Assembly (NCBI RefSeq): GCF_900115695.1
Contig: NZ_FOXK01000003.1
Span: forward strand, 1-64,000
DNA from: Ectopseudomonas toyotomiensis
GTDB lineage: Bacteria > Pseudomonadota > Gammaproteobacteria > Pseudomonadales > Pseudomonadaceae
Length of the DNA stretch: 64,000 bases
Direction: 5' to 3'
Positions 10,737 through 20,285 of the stretch are shown here, in pieces (position 1 is the first letter of the stretch; each line of letters starts with the position of its first letter). The notes beneath the pieces are model-generated. The model searched no databases. It saw only the letters and a program-made list of their open reading frames with translations, and had not been told where the DNA came from. The position numbers and the translations under genes are program-made.

Positions 10737-11255
10737 ATGGCCAAAGAAATCTATACCCGTACCAACCAGAAGATTTTCTTCGCCGGTATTGCCCTGGATA
10801 ACTGGCGCAAGGCCGAAGCGTCGTCCGCGTTCAATGTGCAGGCGCTGGTGCAGGCCGAGCGAGAAGCCGCGCTGTTTCACCTGTACGGTGGACTGCTCGG
10901 GCTGTGTCATGAGATTGCCGGCTATTACCGCATGAACGACGCTACGCCTTCGCGTGTCGAGGCCTTCGTGCAGCAGGTGGTGCTTGACGGTTCGCCCAGC
11001 CCTGAGCTGGCCGAGTTGGTCGAATTGGCGCAGCAGCGCGAAACCTGGCTGGCCGAGTTGCTGGCGGCCTATGCTGCGCTGTTCCAGCCGCCGCGTGAGG
11101 AGCGCAAGGCCAAGGTCGATCCGTCCATGCCGCTGATTACTGCTGTCAGCGTTGGCGAAGAGCCGGCCGAGCTGAGCCTCGATGATGTCGATGCCTGGCG
11201 TCAGCAACTCAAGGCGCTGGTGCTGCGTTTCCGCGAAGGCCTCAGCGAGTGCTGA
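10737..11255 (+). CDS. Conserved protein of unknown function (DUF6586-like)
   Basis: A 172-residue soluble, mostly helical protein. ATG 10737 is chosen because GGAGG lies 7 bases before it and the protein then begins M-A-K-E-I-Y-T-R-T-N-Q-K; the frame is open back to 10707. No catalytic motif or membrane segment is visible. It lies downstream of topA beyond two hairpins (10640-10659 and 10666-10688) that lack T-runs. In Pseudomonas this gene is syntenic with topA. Function unknown; the family label is from memory. Confidence 0.75.
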   Translation: MAKEIYTRTNQKIFFAGIALDNWRKAEASSAFNVQALVQAEREAALFHLYGGLLGLCHEIAGYYRMNDATPSRVEAFVQQVVLDGSPSPELAELVELAQQRETWLAELLAAYAALFQPPREERKAKVDPSMPLITAVSVGEEPAELSLDDVDAWRQQLKALVLRFREGLSEC

Positions 11256-11299
11256 TTGGGTTTAACTGGACCAGTGGGCTGGGGATGACCCCGACTGAC

Positions 11300-11308
11300 T
11301 GCTACAAT
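11300..11308 (+). promoter_or_regulatory. Extended -10 promoter for the small gene at 11336
   Basis: TGC-TACAAT at 11300-11308 fits the extended -10 pattern TGnTATAAT. The -35 is weak. A start of transcription near 11315 would leave a short leader before the ATG at 11336. Confidence 0.45.
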
Positions 11309-11335
11309 GTCGCGTTTTTGCACAGAGACTGAGCC

Positions 11336-11572
11336 ATGCCAACATCCTTCCTGGAAATCGTCGAACTGCCCGATGGGCGTATTGCCCTGCGTCGCGCAGA
11401 GGATGAAGAGGCGCTGGTGACTCTGGACTTCTCCGCTGATGCCAAGGCTTTTCTGCAGGGGCAGCACATCGAGGTGGCCAAGGCCATGCTCAATGTCGGC
11501 GTGCAGATGGCTGGCCGAATGGCTGAAGGCGATTTCAGTGGCGAAGAAGAAGGCTCGCGCGTTTTGCACTGA
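11336..11572 (+). CDS. Small conserved acidic protein
   Basis: A 78-residue acidic protein beginning M-P-T-S-F-L-E-I-V-E-L-P-D-G. It has no transmembrane segment or known motif. Its position between the topA cluster and the convergent sulA gene is conserved in Pseudomonas as I recall. A bidirectional terminator follows within 20 bases. Function unknown. Confidence 0.75.
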   Translation: MPTSFLEIVELPDGRIALRRAEDEEALVTLDFSADAKAFLQGQHIEVAKAMLNVGVQMAGRMAEGDFSGEEEGSRVLH

Positions 11573-11591
11573 AGCCGCTGCGGCTTAACGC

Positions 11592-11625
11592 AAACGGGGC
11601 TCCAATGGAGCCCCGTTTGCGTTTG
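11592..11625. terminator. Bidirectional terminator between the small gene and sulA
   Basis: AAACGGGGCTCC (11592-11603) and GGAGCCCCGTTT (11607-11618) form a perfect 12-bp stem with a three-base loop. T-rich sequence lies to the right and A-rich sequence to the left. It serves the convergent genes on both sides. Confidence 0.88.
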
Positions 11626-11632
11626 TGAATCT

Positions 11633-12106
11633 TTAACCCAGGCTGATATTCAGGCTTTGTGCCCCGCCAGCATTGGCGGCCTGCGCAAGGCGCTGACGGG
11701 TGCTGTTCTCGACTGGGTGTAGCCAGCTGATCACGGTATGGCTGCGCCCGAGCTTCAGGGCTTCTTCCGCCAGTGCCAGGGCATTCTGCCCCTGCCGTGG
11801 ATGCAGCAGGAGAATACGCTCACGGTTCAGGCCAGCTTCGCGCAGCCAACTTTGCGTAAGGCTGGCTGGCGGTGCCACCAGGGTCAGCCAGCGCGCATCC
11901 TGGTTCTCGCTCAGCTCGCGTAGAATCGGTGCCAGCAAGTGCAGGCAGTGACCGGCAGCGCCACGCAGGGCCAGTTCGCTGAACGCCTGATCATCCTCGC
12001 TACGAGAGATGTCATTGGTCGCTAACCGTGGCTCACTCGACGTTCCGGCAAGAAAGGCGTCGAAAAGGGGAAGTTGTGGGCGCTCGAACGACTGCTGCAC
12101 GTACAT
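11633..12106 (-). CDS. sulA: SOS cell-division inhibitor SulA
   Basis: A 157-residue SulA-type protein, which blocks FtsZ polymerisation during the SOS response. The central part W-L-T-L-V-A-P-P-A-S-L-T followed by L-R-E-A-G-L-N-R-E-R-I-L-L-L-H is typical of the RecA-like SulA fold. It starts 9 bases after the lexA stop with no promoter between, so it is read from the LexA-controlled lexA promoter; this lexA-sulA operon is the normal Pseudomonas arrangement. It lacks the long N-terminal region of the enteric protein. Confidence 0.9.
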   Translation of the reverse strand: MYVQQSFERPQLPLFDAFLAGTSSEPRLATNDISRSEDDQAFSELALRGAAGHCLHLLAPILRELSENQDARWLTLVAPPASLTQSWLREAGLNRERILLLHPRQGQNALALAEEALKLGRSHTVISWLHPVENSTRQRLAQAANAGGAQSLNISLG

Positions 12107-12115
12107 GGTGTCTCC

Positions 12116-12730
12116 TCAGCGGCGGATTACACCGACGCTCAAACCTTCGATGACCAGATCCTGGTGTTCCAGATCCACTTCGATCGGGGCAAACTCAGGA
12201 TTCTCGGCAATCAGCCAGACCTTGTTGCCCTCGCGCTTGAAGCGTTTGACCGTCACTTCATCGTCGATACGGGCGACGACAATCTGGCCATTGCGGGCTT
12301 CACGGGTGGTGTGCACGGCGAGCAGATCGCCATCGAAGATGCCGATGTCTTTCATGCTCATGCCGCGTACACGCAGTAGATAGTCGGCCTTGGGCTGAAA
12401 GAACGCCGGATTGATCTGGCAGGATTCCTCGACATGTTGCTGTGCAAGGATCGGTGCGCCGGCGGCGACGCGACCGATTACCGGGAGGCCTGCATCCTCG
12501 TTCGCGGCACCTGCCTCGAAGCCGGGAATGCGAATGCCGCGTGAAGCGCCTGGAGTCATCTCGATGGCCCCCTTGCGGGCGAGGGCCTTGAGGTGCTCTT
12601 CTGCGGCGTTGGGCGATTTGAACCCCAGTTCCTGAGCGATTTCCGCGCGGGTGGGTGGGTAGCCGTTGTCTTCCAGGCAGCGTTTGATGAAGGCGAGAAT
12701 CTCGGCTTGGCGTGGCGTCAGTTTCAGCAT
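12116..12730 (-). CDS. lexA: LexA repressor
   Basis: A 204-residue SOS repressor. The N-terminal winged helix (1-65) includes P-P-T-R-A-E-I-A and the recognition region S-P-N-A-A-E-E-H-L. The self-cleavage bond is the A-G pair in R-V-A-A-G-A-P (Ala90-Gly91), and the catalytic dyad is Ser125 (G-M-S-M) and Lys162 (T-V-K-R-F). The start at 12730 gives the standard length; the frame runs upstream through the operator. Two LexA boxes begin 10 bases before the start codon, so the gene is autoregulated. It forms an operon with sulA. Confidence 0.97.
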   Translation of the reverse strand: MLKLTPRQAEILAFIKRCLEDNGYPPTRAEIAQELGFKSPNAAEEHLKALARKGAIEMTPGASRGIRIPGFEAGAANEDAGLPVIGRVAAGAPILAQQHVEESCQINPAFFQPKADYLLRVRGMSMKDIGIFDGDLLAVHTTREARNGQIVVARIDDEVTVKRFKREGNKVWLIAENPEFAPIEVDLEHQDLVIEGLSVGVIRR

Positions 12731-12739
12731 GGCTGGGCT

Positions 12740-12755
12740 CTGTCTTTTTATACAG
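12740..12755 (-). promoter_or_regulatory. LexA box 1 (SOS operator)
   Basis: On the minus strand the site reads CTGTATAAAAAGACAG: CTG-N10-CAG with an A/T-rich core, matching the gamma-proteobacterial LexA consensus. It is 9 bases from the lexA start codon. Confidence 0.92.
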
Positions 12756-12758
12756 TGA

Positions 12759-12774
12759 CTGGGATTATATACAG
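12759..12774 (-). promoter_or_regulatory. LexA box 2 (SOS operator)
   Basis: On the minus strand the site reads CTGTATATAATCCCAG: CTG-N10-CAG. Its TATAAT core is probably also the lexA -10 element, so LexA binding would occlude polymerase. It sits 3 bases upstream of box 1. Confidence 0.92.
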
Positions 12775-12899
12775 TAAGCGAGTCTTGGCAATGTCCATTT
12801 TTTGGATGACTGCCGTCCGGCTTGTTACCCATGCCGAGTAATCTGCGTCTCTGCTTGTTGTAAGCTGTGACCAGCCGGCCAAAAGACGGCTCATGCGGC

Positions 12900-12944
12900 T
12901 TGACAATTCAGTGGGATGAAACGTATGTTTCAAACAAGTGTTTG
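12900..12944 (+). promoter_or_regulatory. psrA promoter with two overlapping PsrA-type boxes
   Basis: The -35 is TTGACA at 12900-12905 and the -10 TATGTT at 12924-12929 (18-base spacer). GAAACGTATGTTTC (12918-12931) and CAAACAAGTGTTTG (12931-12944) are two perfect C/GAAAC-N4-GTTTC/G palindromes sharing one base. The first covers the -10, the second the start of transcription. This is the published PsrA recognition pattern, so negative autoregulation is expected. Confidence 0.82.
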
Positions 12945-12958
12945 TCAGGTGATAACTC

Positions 12959-13666
12959 ATGGCTCAGTCGGAAACCGTTGAACGCATTCTCGATGCTGCG
13001 GAACAGCTGTTCGCGGAAAAAGGCTTCGCCGAGACATCGCTGCGTCTTATCACCAGCAAGGCCGGGGTCAACCTGGCTGCCGTCAATTACCACTTCGGTT
13101 CGAAGAAGGCGCTGATTCAGGCGGTCTTCTCGCGTTTCCTGGGGCCTTTCTGTGCCAGCCTGGAAAAGGAACTCGATCGCCGTCAGGCCAAGTCCGAAAC
13201 CCAGGCTTCCCTGGAGGAGTTGCTCGAGCTTCTGGTCGAGCAGGCCCTGGCCGTTAAGCCGCGCAGCGGCAATGACTTGTCCATTTTCATGCGCCTGCTC
13301 GGTTTGGCCTTCAGCCAGAGCCAGGGACACCTGCGCAAGTACCTGGAAGAGGTCTACGGCAAGGTGTTCCGCCGTTACATGCTGTTGGTGCATGAGGCTG
13401 CGCCGCGTATTCCACCGCTGGAGCTATTCTGGCGTGTGCATTTCATGCTTGGCGCCGCGGCGTTCAGCATGTCCGGTATCAAGGCGCTGCGGGCGATGGC
13501 TGAGACCGATTTCGGCGTCAACACGTCGATCGAGCAGGTGATGCGCATGATGGTGCCGTTCCTGGCTGCAGGCATGCGTTCTGAGACCGGGGTTGCCGAC
13601 CCCGCCTTGGCTGGCGCGCAACTCAAACCGCGCAGCAAGACACCGAGCGCCGCGCCCAAGGTTTGA
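12959..13666 (+). CDS. psrA: TetR-family regulator PsrA
   Basis: A 235-residue TetR repressor/activator. The N-terminal helix-turn-helix spans about 8-55, with I-L-D-A-A-E-Q-L-F-A-E-K-G-F and V-N-Y-H-F-G-S-K-K-A-L as the recognition segment. The large C-terminal domain is the ligand pocket; in Pseudomonas PsrA binds long-chain acyl ligands, represses fadBA and itself, and activates rpoS. AGGTGA lies about 8 bases before the ATG. It is divergent from lexA. Identification rests on the sequence, the lexA neighbour and the PsrA boxes in its promoter. Confidence 0.93.
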   Translation: MAQSETVERILDAAEQLFAEKGFAETSLRLITSKAGVNLAAVNYHFGSKKALIQAVFSRFLGPFCASLEKELDRRQAKSETQASLEELLELLVEQALAVKPRSGNDLSIFMRLLGLAFSQSQGHLRKYLEEVYGKVFRRYMLLVHEAAPRIPPLELFWRVHFMLGAAAFSMSGIKALRAMAETDFGVNTSIEQVMRMMVPFLAAGMRSETGVADPALAGAQLKPRSKTPSAAPKV

Positions 13667-13719
13667 CCTGACGGCAGGTGGGCTTGGCTTCGCCCTGCGG
13701 CCTGCTAAGCTAGCGGCCC

Positions 13720-14247
13720 ATGTCCGATCTCGATTTACTCCATATCTCCATTGCCGACCAGGCGCTTTACGGCTTTCGTGCTGGGCGGCTGCTGCTGAGC
13801 TTGCCTGTCTCCACGGCGTTCAATGGGGTGGGTGAACTTAACGGTTCAGGCTGTACGCCGCGTGGGCTGCATCAGGTACGCGCGAAGATCGGCGCAGGTT
13901 TGCCTCTGGCCGCGGTATTGCGCGGTCGTCGCTGGACAGGGGAGGTATGGTCACCTGAGCTGCACAAGCAGTTTCCTGGCCGCGACTGGATTCTTACCCG
14001 TATTCTCTGGCTAAGCGGCCTTGAGCCGGGGCGCAATCGCCTGGGCGAGGTCGATACCTTTCGCCGTTACATCTATCTGCATGGCACACCGGATACGGAG
14101 CCCATGGGTGCGCCGTTGTCCCATGGCTGCATTCGTTTGCGTAACGCCGACATGCTGGCGCTTTTCGAGCGTGTACCGCCGCACTGCAAGGTACGTATCG
14201 ATGAGGCGCCTTACCCGCAGTGGGCTGCAGACCAAGACTTCACGTAA
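13720..14247 (+). CDS. L,D-transpeptidase (YkuD domain)
   Basis: A 175-residue protein made almost entirely of one YkuD domain. The active-site signature is Y-L-H-G-T...L-S-H-G-C-I-R-L, giving His121, His135 and the catalytic Cys137. Such enzymes form 3-3 peptidoglycan cross-links or attach proteins to it. No signal peptide is visible, which is unusual for a periplasmic enzyme; it may be exported another way or work on cytoplasmic muropeptides. It lies 12 bases before nagZ, the cytoplasmic muropeptide glycosidase, so a shared role in peptidoglycan recycling is plausible but inferred. Confidence 0.88.
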   Translation: MSDLDLLHISIADQALYGFRAGRLLLSLPVSTAFNGVGELNGSGCTPRGLHQVRAKIGAGLPLAAVLRGRRWTGEVWSPELHKQFPGRDWILTRILWLSGLEPGRNRLGEVDTFRRYIYLHGTPDTEPMGAPLSHGCIRLRNADMLALFERVPPHCKVRIDEAPYPQWAADQDFT

Positions 14248-14259
14248 GGAAATATTCTC

Positions 14260-16006
<1,747 letters not shown>

Positions 16007-16063
16007 CTTCTCTGTAAAGACAGCGGTCAATGCCCGTCAGTCAGGCGTCGACGTGCCGAATCC

Positions 16064-16137
16064 GTAGGCGCGGCGCGCCGCCGCGAATCAGGGCGGAGCG
16101 CACTTGAAAAACTTCGCTCTGGGGCGAGGCCCCTACG
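16064..16137. repeat. Intergenic inverted element (CGTAGG...CCTACG)
   Basis: A GC-rich unit between the convergent phosphorylase and CsiV-like genes begins CCGTAGGCGCGGCGCGCC and ends GGGGCGAGGCCCCTACG. The ends are partly inverted (GTAGG/CCTAC), and the internal halves can fold. It resembles the short dispersed intergenic elements common in Pseudomonas. No second copy of exactly this unit was seen in the window, though the element at 60982-61100 has similar ends. Confidence 0.45.
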
Positions 16138-16163
16138 AAAGGCTGGCGGCATCAGATTTCCGC

Positions 16164-16685
16164 TCAGAGCGGGCTGATGCGTACCAGTGCGCCCAGGCTG
16201 CCATGGTCCAGGTAGGTCAGGCTGTTGTCCTTCAGGCGCTGAGCTACTTTCATGTGCTCGCTGCTCTCGAGCAGGCCGTCGCCGCTGAATTGGTTGATCC
16301 ACAGTTCCAGGTCCAGGTCGGCAAAGCGCTCCTGAGTAAAGCTCAGGGTGCCTTCGACCACGTGATGGCCGAAACGCTCTTCACCGCTGCTGACGGCCAC
16401 TCGGCTCGGCGAGCTGCCGATGGTCTGGCTCCAGGCCTTGTGCAGCAATACCTGATAACCACTGCCCGGATTGAGCTTGGCCGCCTCGCCATCGAGCGTT
16501 GTCGGTCGTTCGTTGCCGGTGATCGGCAATGCCGTGCCCGCCCAGTCGTCCGGTGCCACCTTGGGGGCGAAGACGGGTTCGCCGGCCTGGCGGAATACCA
16601 GCAATTCGACCTGATAAAGACGTTCGGCAAAGGCGCTCGGTGCCAGCAGGCAGAGCAGCAGGGCGATCAGGTGCAATGGGCGCAT
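16164..16685 (-). CDS. CsiV-family exported protein
   Basis: A 173-residue protein with a signal peptide (M-R-P-L-H-L-I-A-L-L-L-C-L-L-A-P-S-A-F-A, cleavage after about residue 20). The mature part, opening R-L-Y-Q-V-E-L-L-V-F-R-Q, matches the CsiV family; in Shewanella CsiV is a peptidoglycan-binding protein. It starts 13 bases after the mfd stop and is probably co-transcribed with mfd. The cell-envelope role is inferred from the family. Confidence 0.8.
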   Translation of the reverse strand: MRPLHLIALLLCLLAPSAFAERLYQVELLVFRQAGEPVFAPKVAPDDWAGTALPITGNERPTTLDGEAAKLNPGSGYQVLLHKAWSQTIGSSPSRVAVSSGEERFGHHVVEGTLSFTQERFADLDLELWINQFSGDGLLESSEHMKVAQRLKDNSLTYLDHGSLGALVRISPL

Positions 16686-16698
16686 GTGTGTGAGTCCT

Positions 16699-19600
16699 TC
16701 AGGTGGTGGGCGCGAGGCGCTCGAGCAGGGCTTCCAGGGTGTTGAAGCGTTCTTCCGCGCGCTCCATCGGCACCTGGATCTTGAAGACGGTGGCGCCTTC
16801 GAACTTGTAGCGTTTTGGCTGGGCCTGGATCAGTTTGATCAGGGTCAGCGGGTCGACGCAGGTTTCCGCGGCGAACTCGATTCGTCCGCCCTGCGGGCCG
16901 GCGTCGACCTTGCTGATGCCGAGCTTGTCGGCCTGCAGCTTGAGCAGGGTCAGGCGCATGAGGTTCTTGGTCGGCTCCGGCAGCAGGCCGAAACGGTCGA
17001 TCATCTCTACCTGAAGCTCCTTCAGGCCGTCCTCGTCGCTGGCGTTGGCGATGCGTTTGTAGAGGATCAGGCGGCTGTGCACGTCGGGCAGGTAGTCCTC
17101 GGGGATCAGCGCCGGTACACGCAGGTTGATCTCCGGGCCGCCGCCCAATGGCTGGTCGAGGTTCGGCTGCTCGCCTTTCTGGATGGCTTTGACCGCACGT
17201 TCGAGCATTTCCATGTAGAGGGTGAAACCGACCGCCTGGATCTGCCCGCTTTGGCCGTCGCCAAGCAGTTCGCCGGCACCGCGGATTTCCAGGTCGTGGG
17301 TGGCGAGGACGAAGCCGGCGCCGAGATCCTGGGCGCCCGCGATGGCCTCCAGGCGTTTTTCCGCATCCGGGGTCATCTGCTTGCGCGGTGGCGTCAGCAG
17401 GTAGGCGTAGGCCTGGTGGTGGCTACGACCGACACGGCCGCGCAACTGGTGCAGCTGGGCCAGGCCGAACTTGTCGGCGCGGTCGATGATGATGGTGTTG
17501 GCGCTAGGCACGTCGATACCGGTCTCGATGATGGTCGAGGCCACCAGCACGTTGAAGCGCTTGTGGTAGAAGTCGCTCATCACCTGCTCGAGATCACGTT
17601 CGCGCATCTGTCCGTGACCGATGCCGATACGCGCCTCGGGCACCAGCTCGGCCAGCTCACTGGCGCATTTCTCGATGGTCTTTACATCGTTGTGCAGGTA
17701 GTAGACCTGGCCACCGCGTAGCAGCTCGCGCAGTAGCGCTTCCTTGATGGTCGGCTTGTTGCTTTCCATGACGAAGGTGCGCACCGACAGACGCCGCGCT
17801 GGTGGCGTGGCGATGATCGACAGGTCGCGCATGCCGGCCACGGCCATGTTCAGTGTGCGCGGGATCGGCGTGGCAGTCAGGGTGAGGATGTCGACCTCGC
17901 TGCGCAGGGCCTTGAGCTGTTCCTTCTGGCGCACGCCGAAGCGGTGTTCCTCGTCGATGATCACCAAGCCCAGGTTGTGGAACTTGACGTCGTCCTGCAG
18001 CAGCTTGTGCGTGCCGATGACGATATCCACCTTGCCTTCGGCCAGTTGCTGCACGGCCTCGCCGACTTCCTTGGCGCTCTTGAAGCGGCTCATCACCTCG
18101 ACCTTCACCGGCCAGTCGGCGAAGCGGTCGCGGAAGCTGTTGTAGTGCTGCTGGGCGAGCAGGGTGGTGGGCACCAGTACGGCGACCTGCTTGCCGCTGT
18201 GCACGGCGATGAAAGCGGCGCGCATGGCCACCTCGGTCTTGCCGAAGCCGACATCGCCGCAGACCAGTCGATCCATCGGCTTGCCGGCCAGCATGTCGGT
18301 GCGCACGGCATCGATGGCTGCCTGCTGGTCCGGGGTTTCCTCGAAGGGGAAACCGGCGCTGAAGGTGGCGTAGTCCAGTGCCGGGTCCTGGAAGGCGAAA
18401 CCTTCACGAGCAGCCCGGCGGGCGTAGATGTCGAGCAGCTCGGCGGCAACATCGCGCACCTGCTCGGCCGCCTTGCGCTTGGCCTTCTGCCAGACCTCCG
18501 AGCCAAGGCGATGCAGCGGCGCCAGGGCATCGTCACTGCCGGTGTAGCGGGCGATCAGATGCAGGCTGGCCACGGGGACATAAAGCTTGGCTTCGTCGGC
18601 ATACTGCAGGGCGAGGAATTCGGCGGCCTGGCCGTCGAACTCCATGGTCACCAGGCCCAGGTAGCGGCCGACACCGTGATCGATATGCACCACCGGTGCG
18701 CCTTCGCGCAGCTCGGTGAGGTTCTTGATCACGTTGTCGCCGCCTTCTCGGCCTTTTTCGCGGCGGCGACGCTGCATGACGCGCTGGCCGAACAGCGGGC
18801 TCTCGGCAATCAGTGCCAGGTCGTCGAGCAGCAGGCCTTCATCCAGTGGTGCGATGCAGATGTTGAGGCGTTCAGGGCTGGCCACGAAGGCCGGCCAGCC
18901 CTCGACTTCCCGGGGCTTGAGCTTGAGGCGGGCGAGCAGTTCCAGCAGCACTTCGCGGCGCCCGGCTGATTCGGCGCAGAACAGCACGCGGCCTGGATAT
19001 TCTTCGATAAAGCGGCGCAACGCCGCCAGCGGCTCGCCGGCCTTGGCCTGAATCGCCAGGTCGGGCAGGGCGCGTGCGTCAAAGCGGGTCTGGCCGACGC
19101 CGGGCTCGATATCGTCCTGATTGACCACTACGCGCGGCCAGCTCTTCAGACGGGCGAAGCAGTCCTCGACCGGCAGGAAGATGTCGGCGGGTGGCAGCAG
19201 TGGGCGCTCCGGGTCGACTCGGCGGTCCTCATAGCGGCTCCGCGCATCTGTCCAGAAATGCTCGGCAGCCTTTTCGATGCCGGGCAGGGAGAACACCTGG
19301 GTGTCGCCTGGCAGATAGTCGAACAGGGTGTCTGTCTCTTCGAAGAACAGCGGCAGATAGTACTCGATGCCGGCGGGGGTGATGCCGGTGGAAAGGTCCT
19401 GATAGATCGGGCAGCGACGGAAATCCACGTCGAAGCGCTCGCGGAAACGTCCGCGGAAATCGGTGACAGCTTTCTTTTCCAGCGGAAATTCACGTGCCGG
19501 CAACAGGCGGATCGACTCGACCTTGTCCACCGAGCGCTGGGTCTCGGGGTCGAAGGTGCGCAGGGTTTCGATTTCGTCGTCGAACAGGTCGATACGGTAG

Positions 19601-20136
19601 GGCGTGTCACTGCCCATCGGGAACAGATCGATCAATGCGCCGCGCACGGCGAACTCGCCGTGCTCGTACACCGTATCGACGCAGCGGTAGCCGGCGGCCT
19701 CCAAGCGGCCGCGCATTTGCTCCACATCGAGTTTCTGGCCCACATCCAGCACCAGGCTGCCACCCAGCAGGAAGCGCTTCGGTGCCAGGCGGTGTAGGGC
19801 GGTGGTGATCGGCACTACGAGGATGCCGCGGCTCAGCTGCGGCAGGCGATAGAGTGCTGCGATGCGTTGCGAGATGATGTCCTGGTGCGGCGAGAAGACA
19901 TCGTAGGGCAGGGTTTCCCAGTCGGGAAAGTGCAGCACTGGCAGGTCGGGGGCGAAGAACGCCAGTTCTTCCTGCAGCCGCTCCGCGCTCTGGCTGCCTT
20001 CGGTGAGCACCAGCGTGAAGCGGCCGGCATTGCTGGCGGCTTCGGCGATAGTCAGGGACAGGGCGGCGCCGGGCAGGTTGCCCCACTGTTGTTTGCCGGC
20101 GCTGGCCGGTAGAGACGGAAGACGCAGTACGGACAC
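16699..20136 (-). CDS. mfd: Transcription-repair coupling factor Mfd
   Basis: A 1145-residue SF2 translocase that removes stalled RNA polymerase and recruits UvrA. The N-terminal UvrB-like part (1-350) recruits UvrA. The polymerase-interacting domain follows (near 465-540), beginning around V-V-H-I-D-H-G-V-G-R-Y-L-G-L. The motor has Walker A G-D-V-G-F-G-K-T-E (near 625) and D-E-E-H-R-F-G (near 730), and motif VI contains Q-L-R-G-R-V-G-R. It starts with GTG. Full length; convergent with nothing and divergent from the GAPDH-like gene. Confidence 0.97.
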   Translation of the reverse strand: MSVLRLPSLPASAGKQQWGNLPGAALSLTIAEAASNAGRFTLVLTEGSQSAERLQEELAFFAPDLPVLHFPDWETLPYDVFSPHQDIISQRIAALYRLPQLSRGILVVPITTALHRLAPKRFLLGGSLVLDVGQKLDVEQMRGRLEAAGYRCVDTVYEHGEFAVRGALIDLFPMGSDTPYRIDLFDDEIETLRTFDPETQRSVDKVESIRLLPAREFPLEKKAVTDFRGRFRERFDVDFRRCPIYQDLSTGITPAGIEYYLPLFFEETDTLFDYLPGDTQVFSLPGIEKAAEHFWTDARSRYEDRRVDPERPLLPPADIFLPVEDCFARLKSWPRVVVNQDDIEPGVGQTRFDARALPDLAIQAKAGEPLAALRRFIEEYPGRVLFCAESAGRREVLLELLARLKLKPREVEGWPAFVASPERLNICIAPLDEGLLLDDLALIAESPLFGQRVMQRRRREKGREGGDNVIKNLTELREGAPVVHIDHGVGRYLGLVTMEFDGQAAEFLALQYADEAKLYVPVASLHLIARYTGSDDALAPLHRLGSEVWQKAKRKAAEQVRDVAAELLDIYARRAAREGFAFQDPALDYATFSAGFPFEETPDQQAAIDAVRTDMLAGKPMDRLVCGDVGFGKTEVAMRAAFIAVHSGKQVAVLVPTTLLAQQHYNSFRDRFADWPVKVEVMSRFKSAKEVGEAVQQLAEGKVDIVIGTHKLLQDDVKFHNLGLVIIDEEHRFGVRQKEQLKALRSEVDILTLTATPIPRTLNMAVAGMRDLSIIATPPARRLSVRTFVMESNKPTIKEALLRELLRGGQVYYLHNDVKTIEKCASELAELVPEARIGIGHGQMRERDLEQVMSDFYHKRFNVLVASTIIETGIDVPSANTIIIDRADKFGLAQLHQLRGRVGRSHHQAYAYLLTPPRKQMTPDAEKRLEAIAGAQDLGAGFVLATHDLEIRGAGELLGDGQSGQIQAVGFTLYMEMLERAVKAIQKGEQPNLDQPLGGGPEINLRVPALIPEDYLPDVHSRLILYKRIANASDEDGLKELQVEMIDRFGLLPEPTKNLMRLTLLKLQADKLGISKVDAGPQGGRIEFAAETCVDPLTLIKLIQAQPKRYKFEGATVFKIQVPMERAEERFNTLEALLERLAPTT

Positions 20137-20285
20137 GGGCGGCTCACGGTCGTGACGAAAGGCCGGGAATTGTAGCGGGGCTTGGTGGTCAATGTCAGTC
20201 GTGACAGGCGCGCATTGCTCATGCCTGCGCGCGCCGTCATAATGTAGCCCCTTTTTTCAGCCCCTACATGTGGAAGGTACTGCCC

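Noticed and set aside
12074..12379. A small gene opposite lexA
   Set aside because: Complement of the LexA catalytic domain; no ribosome site and no motif.
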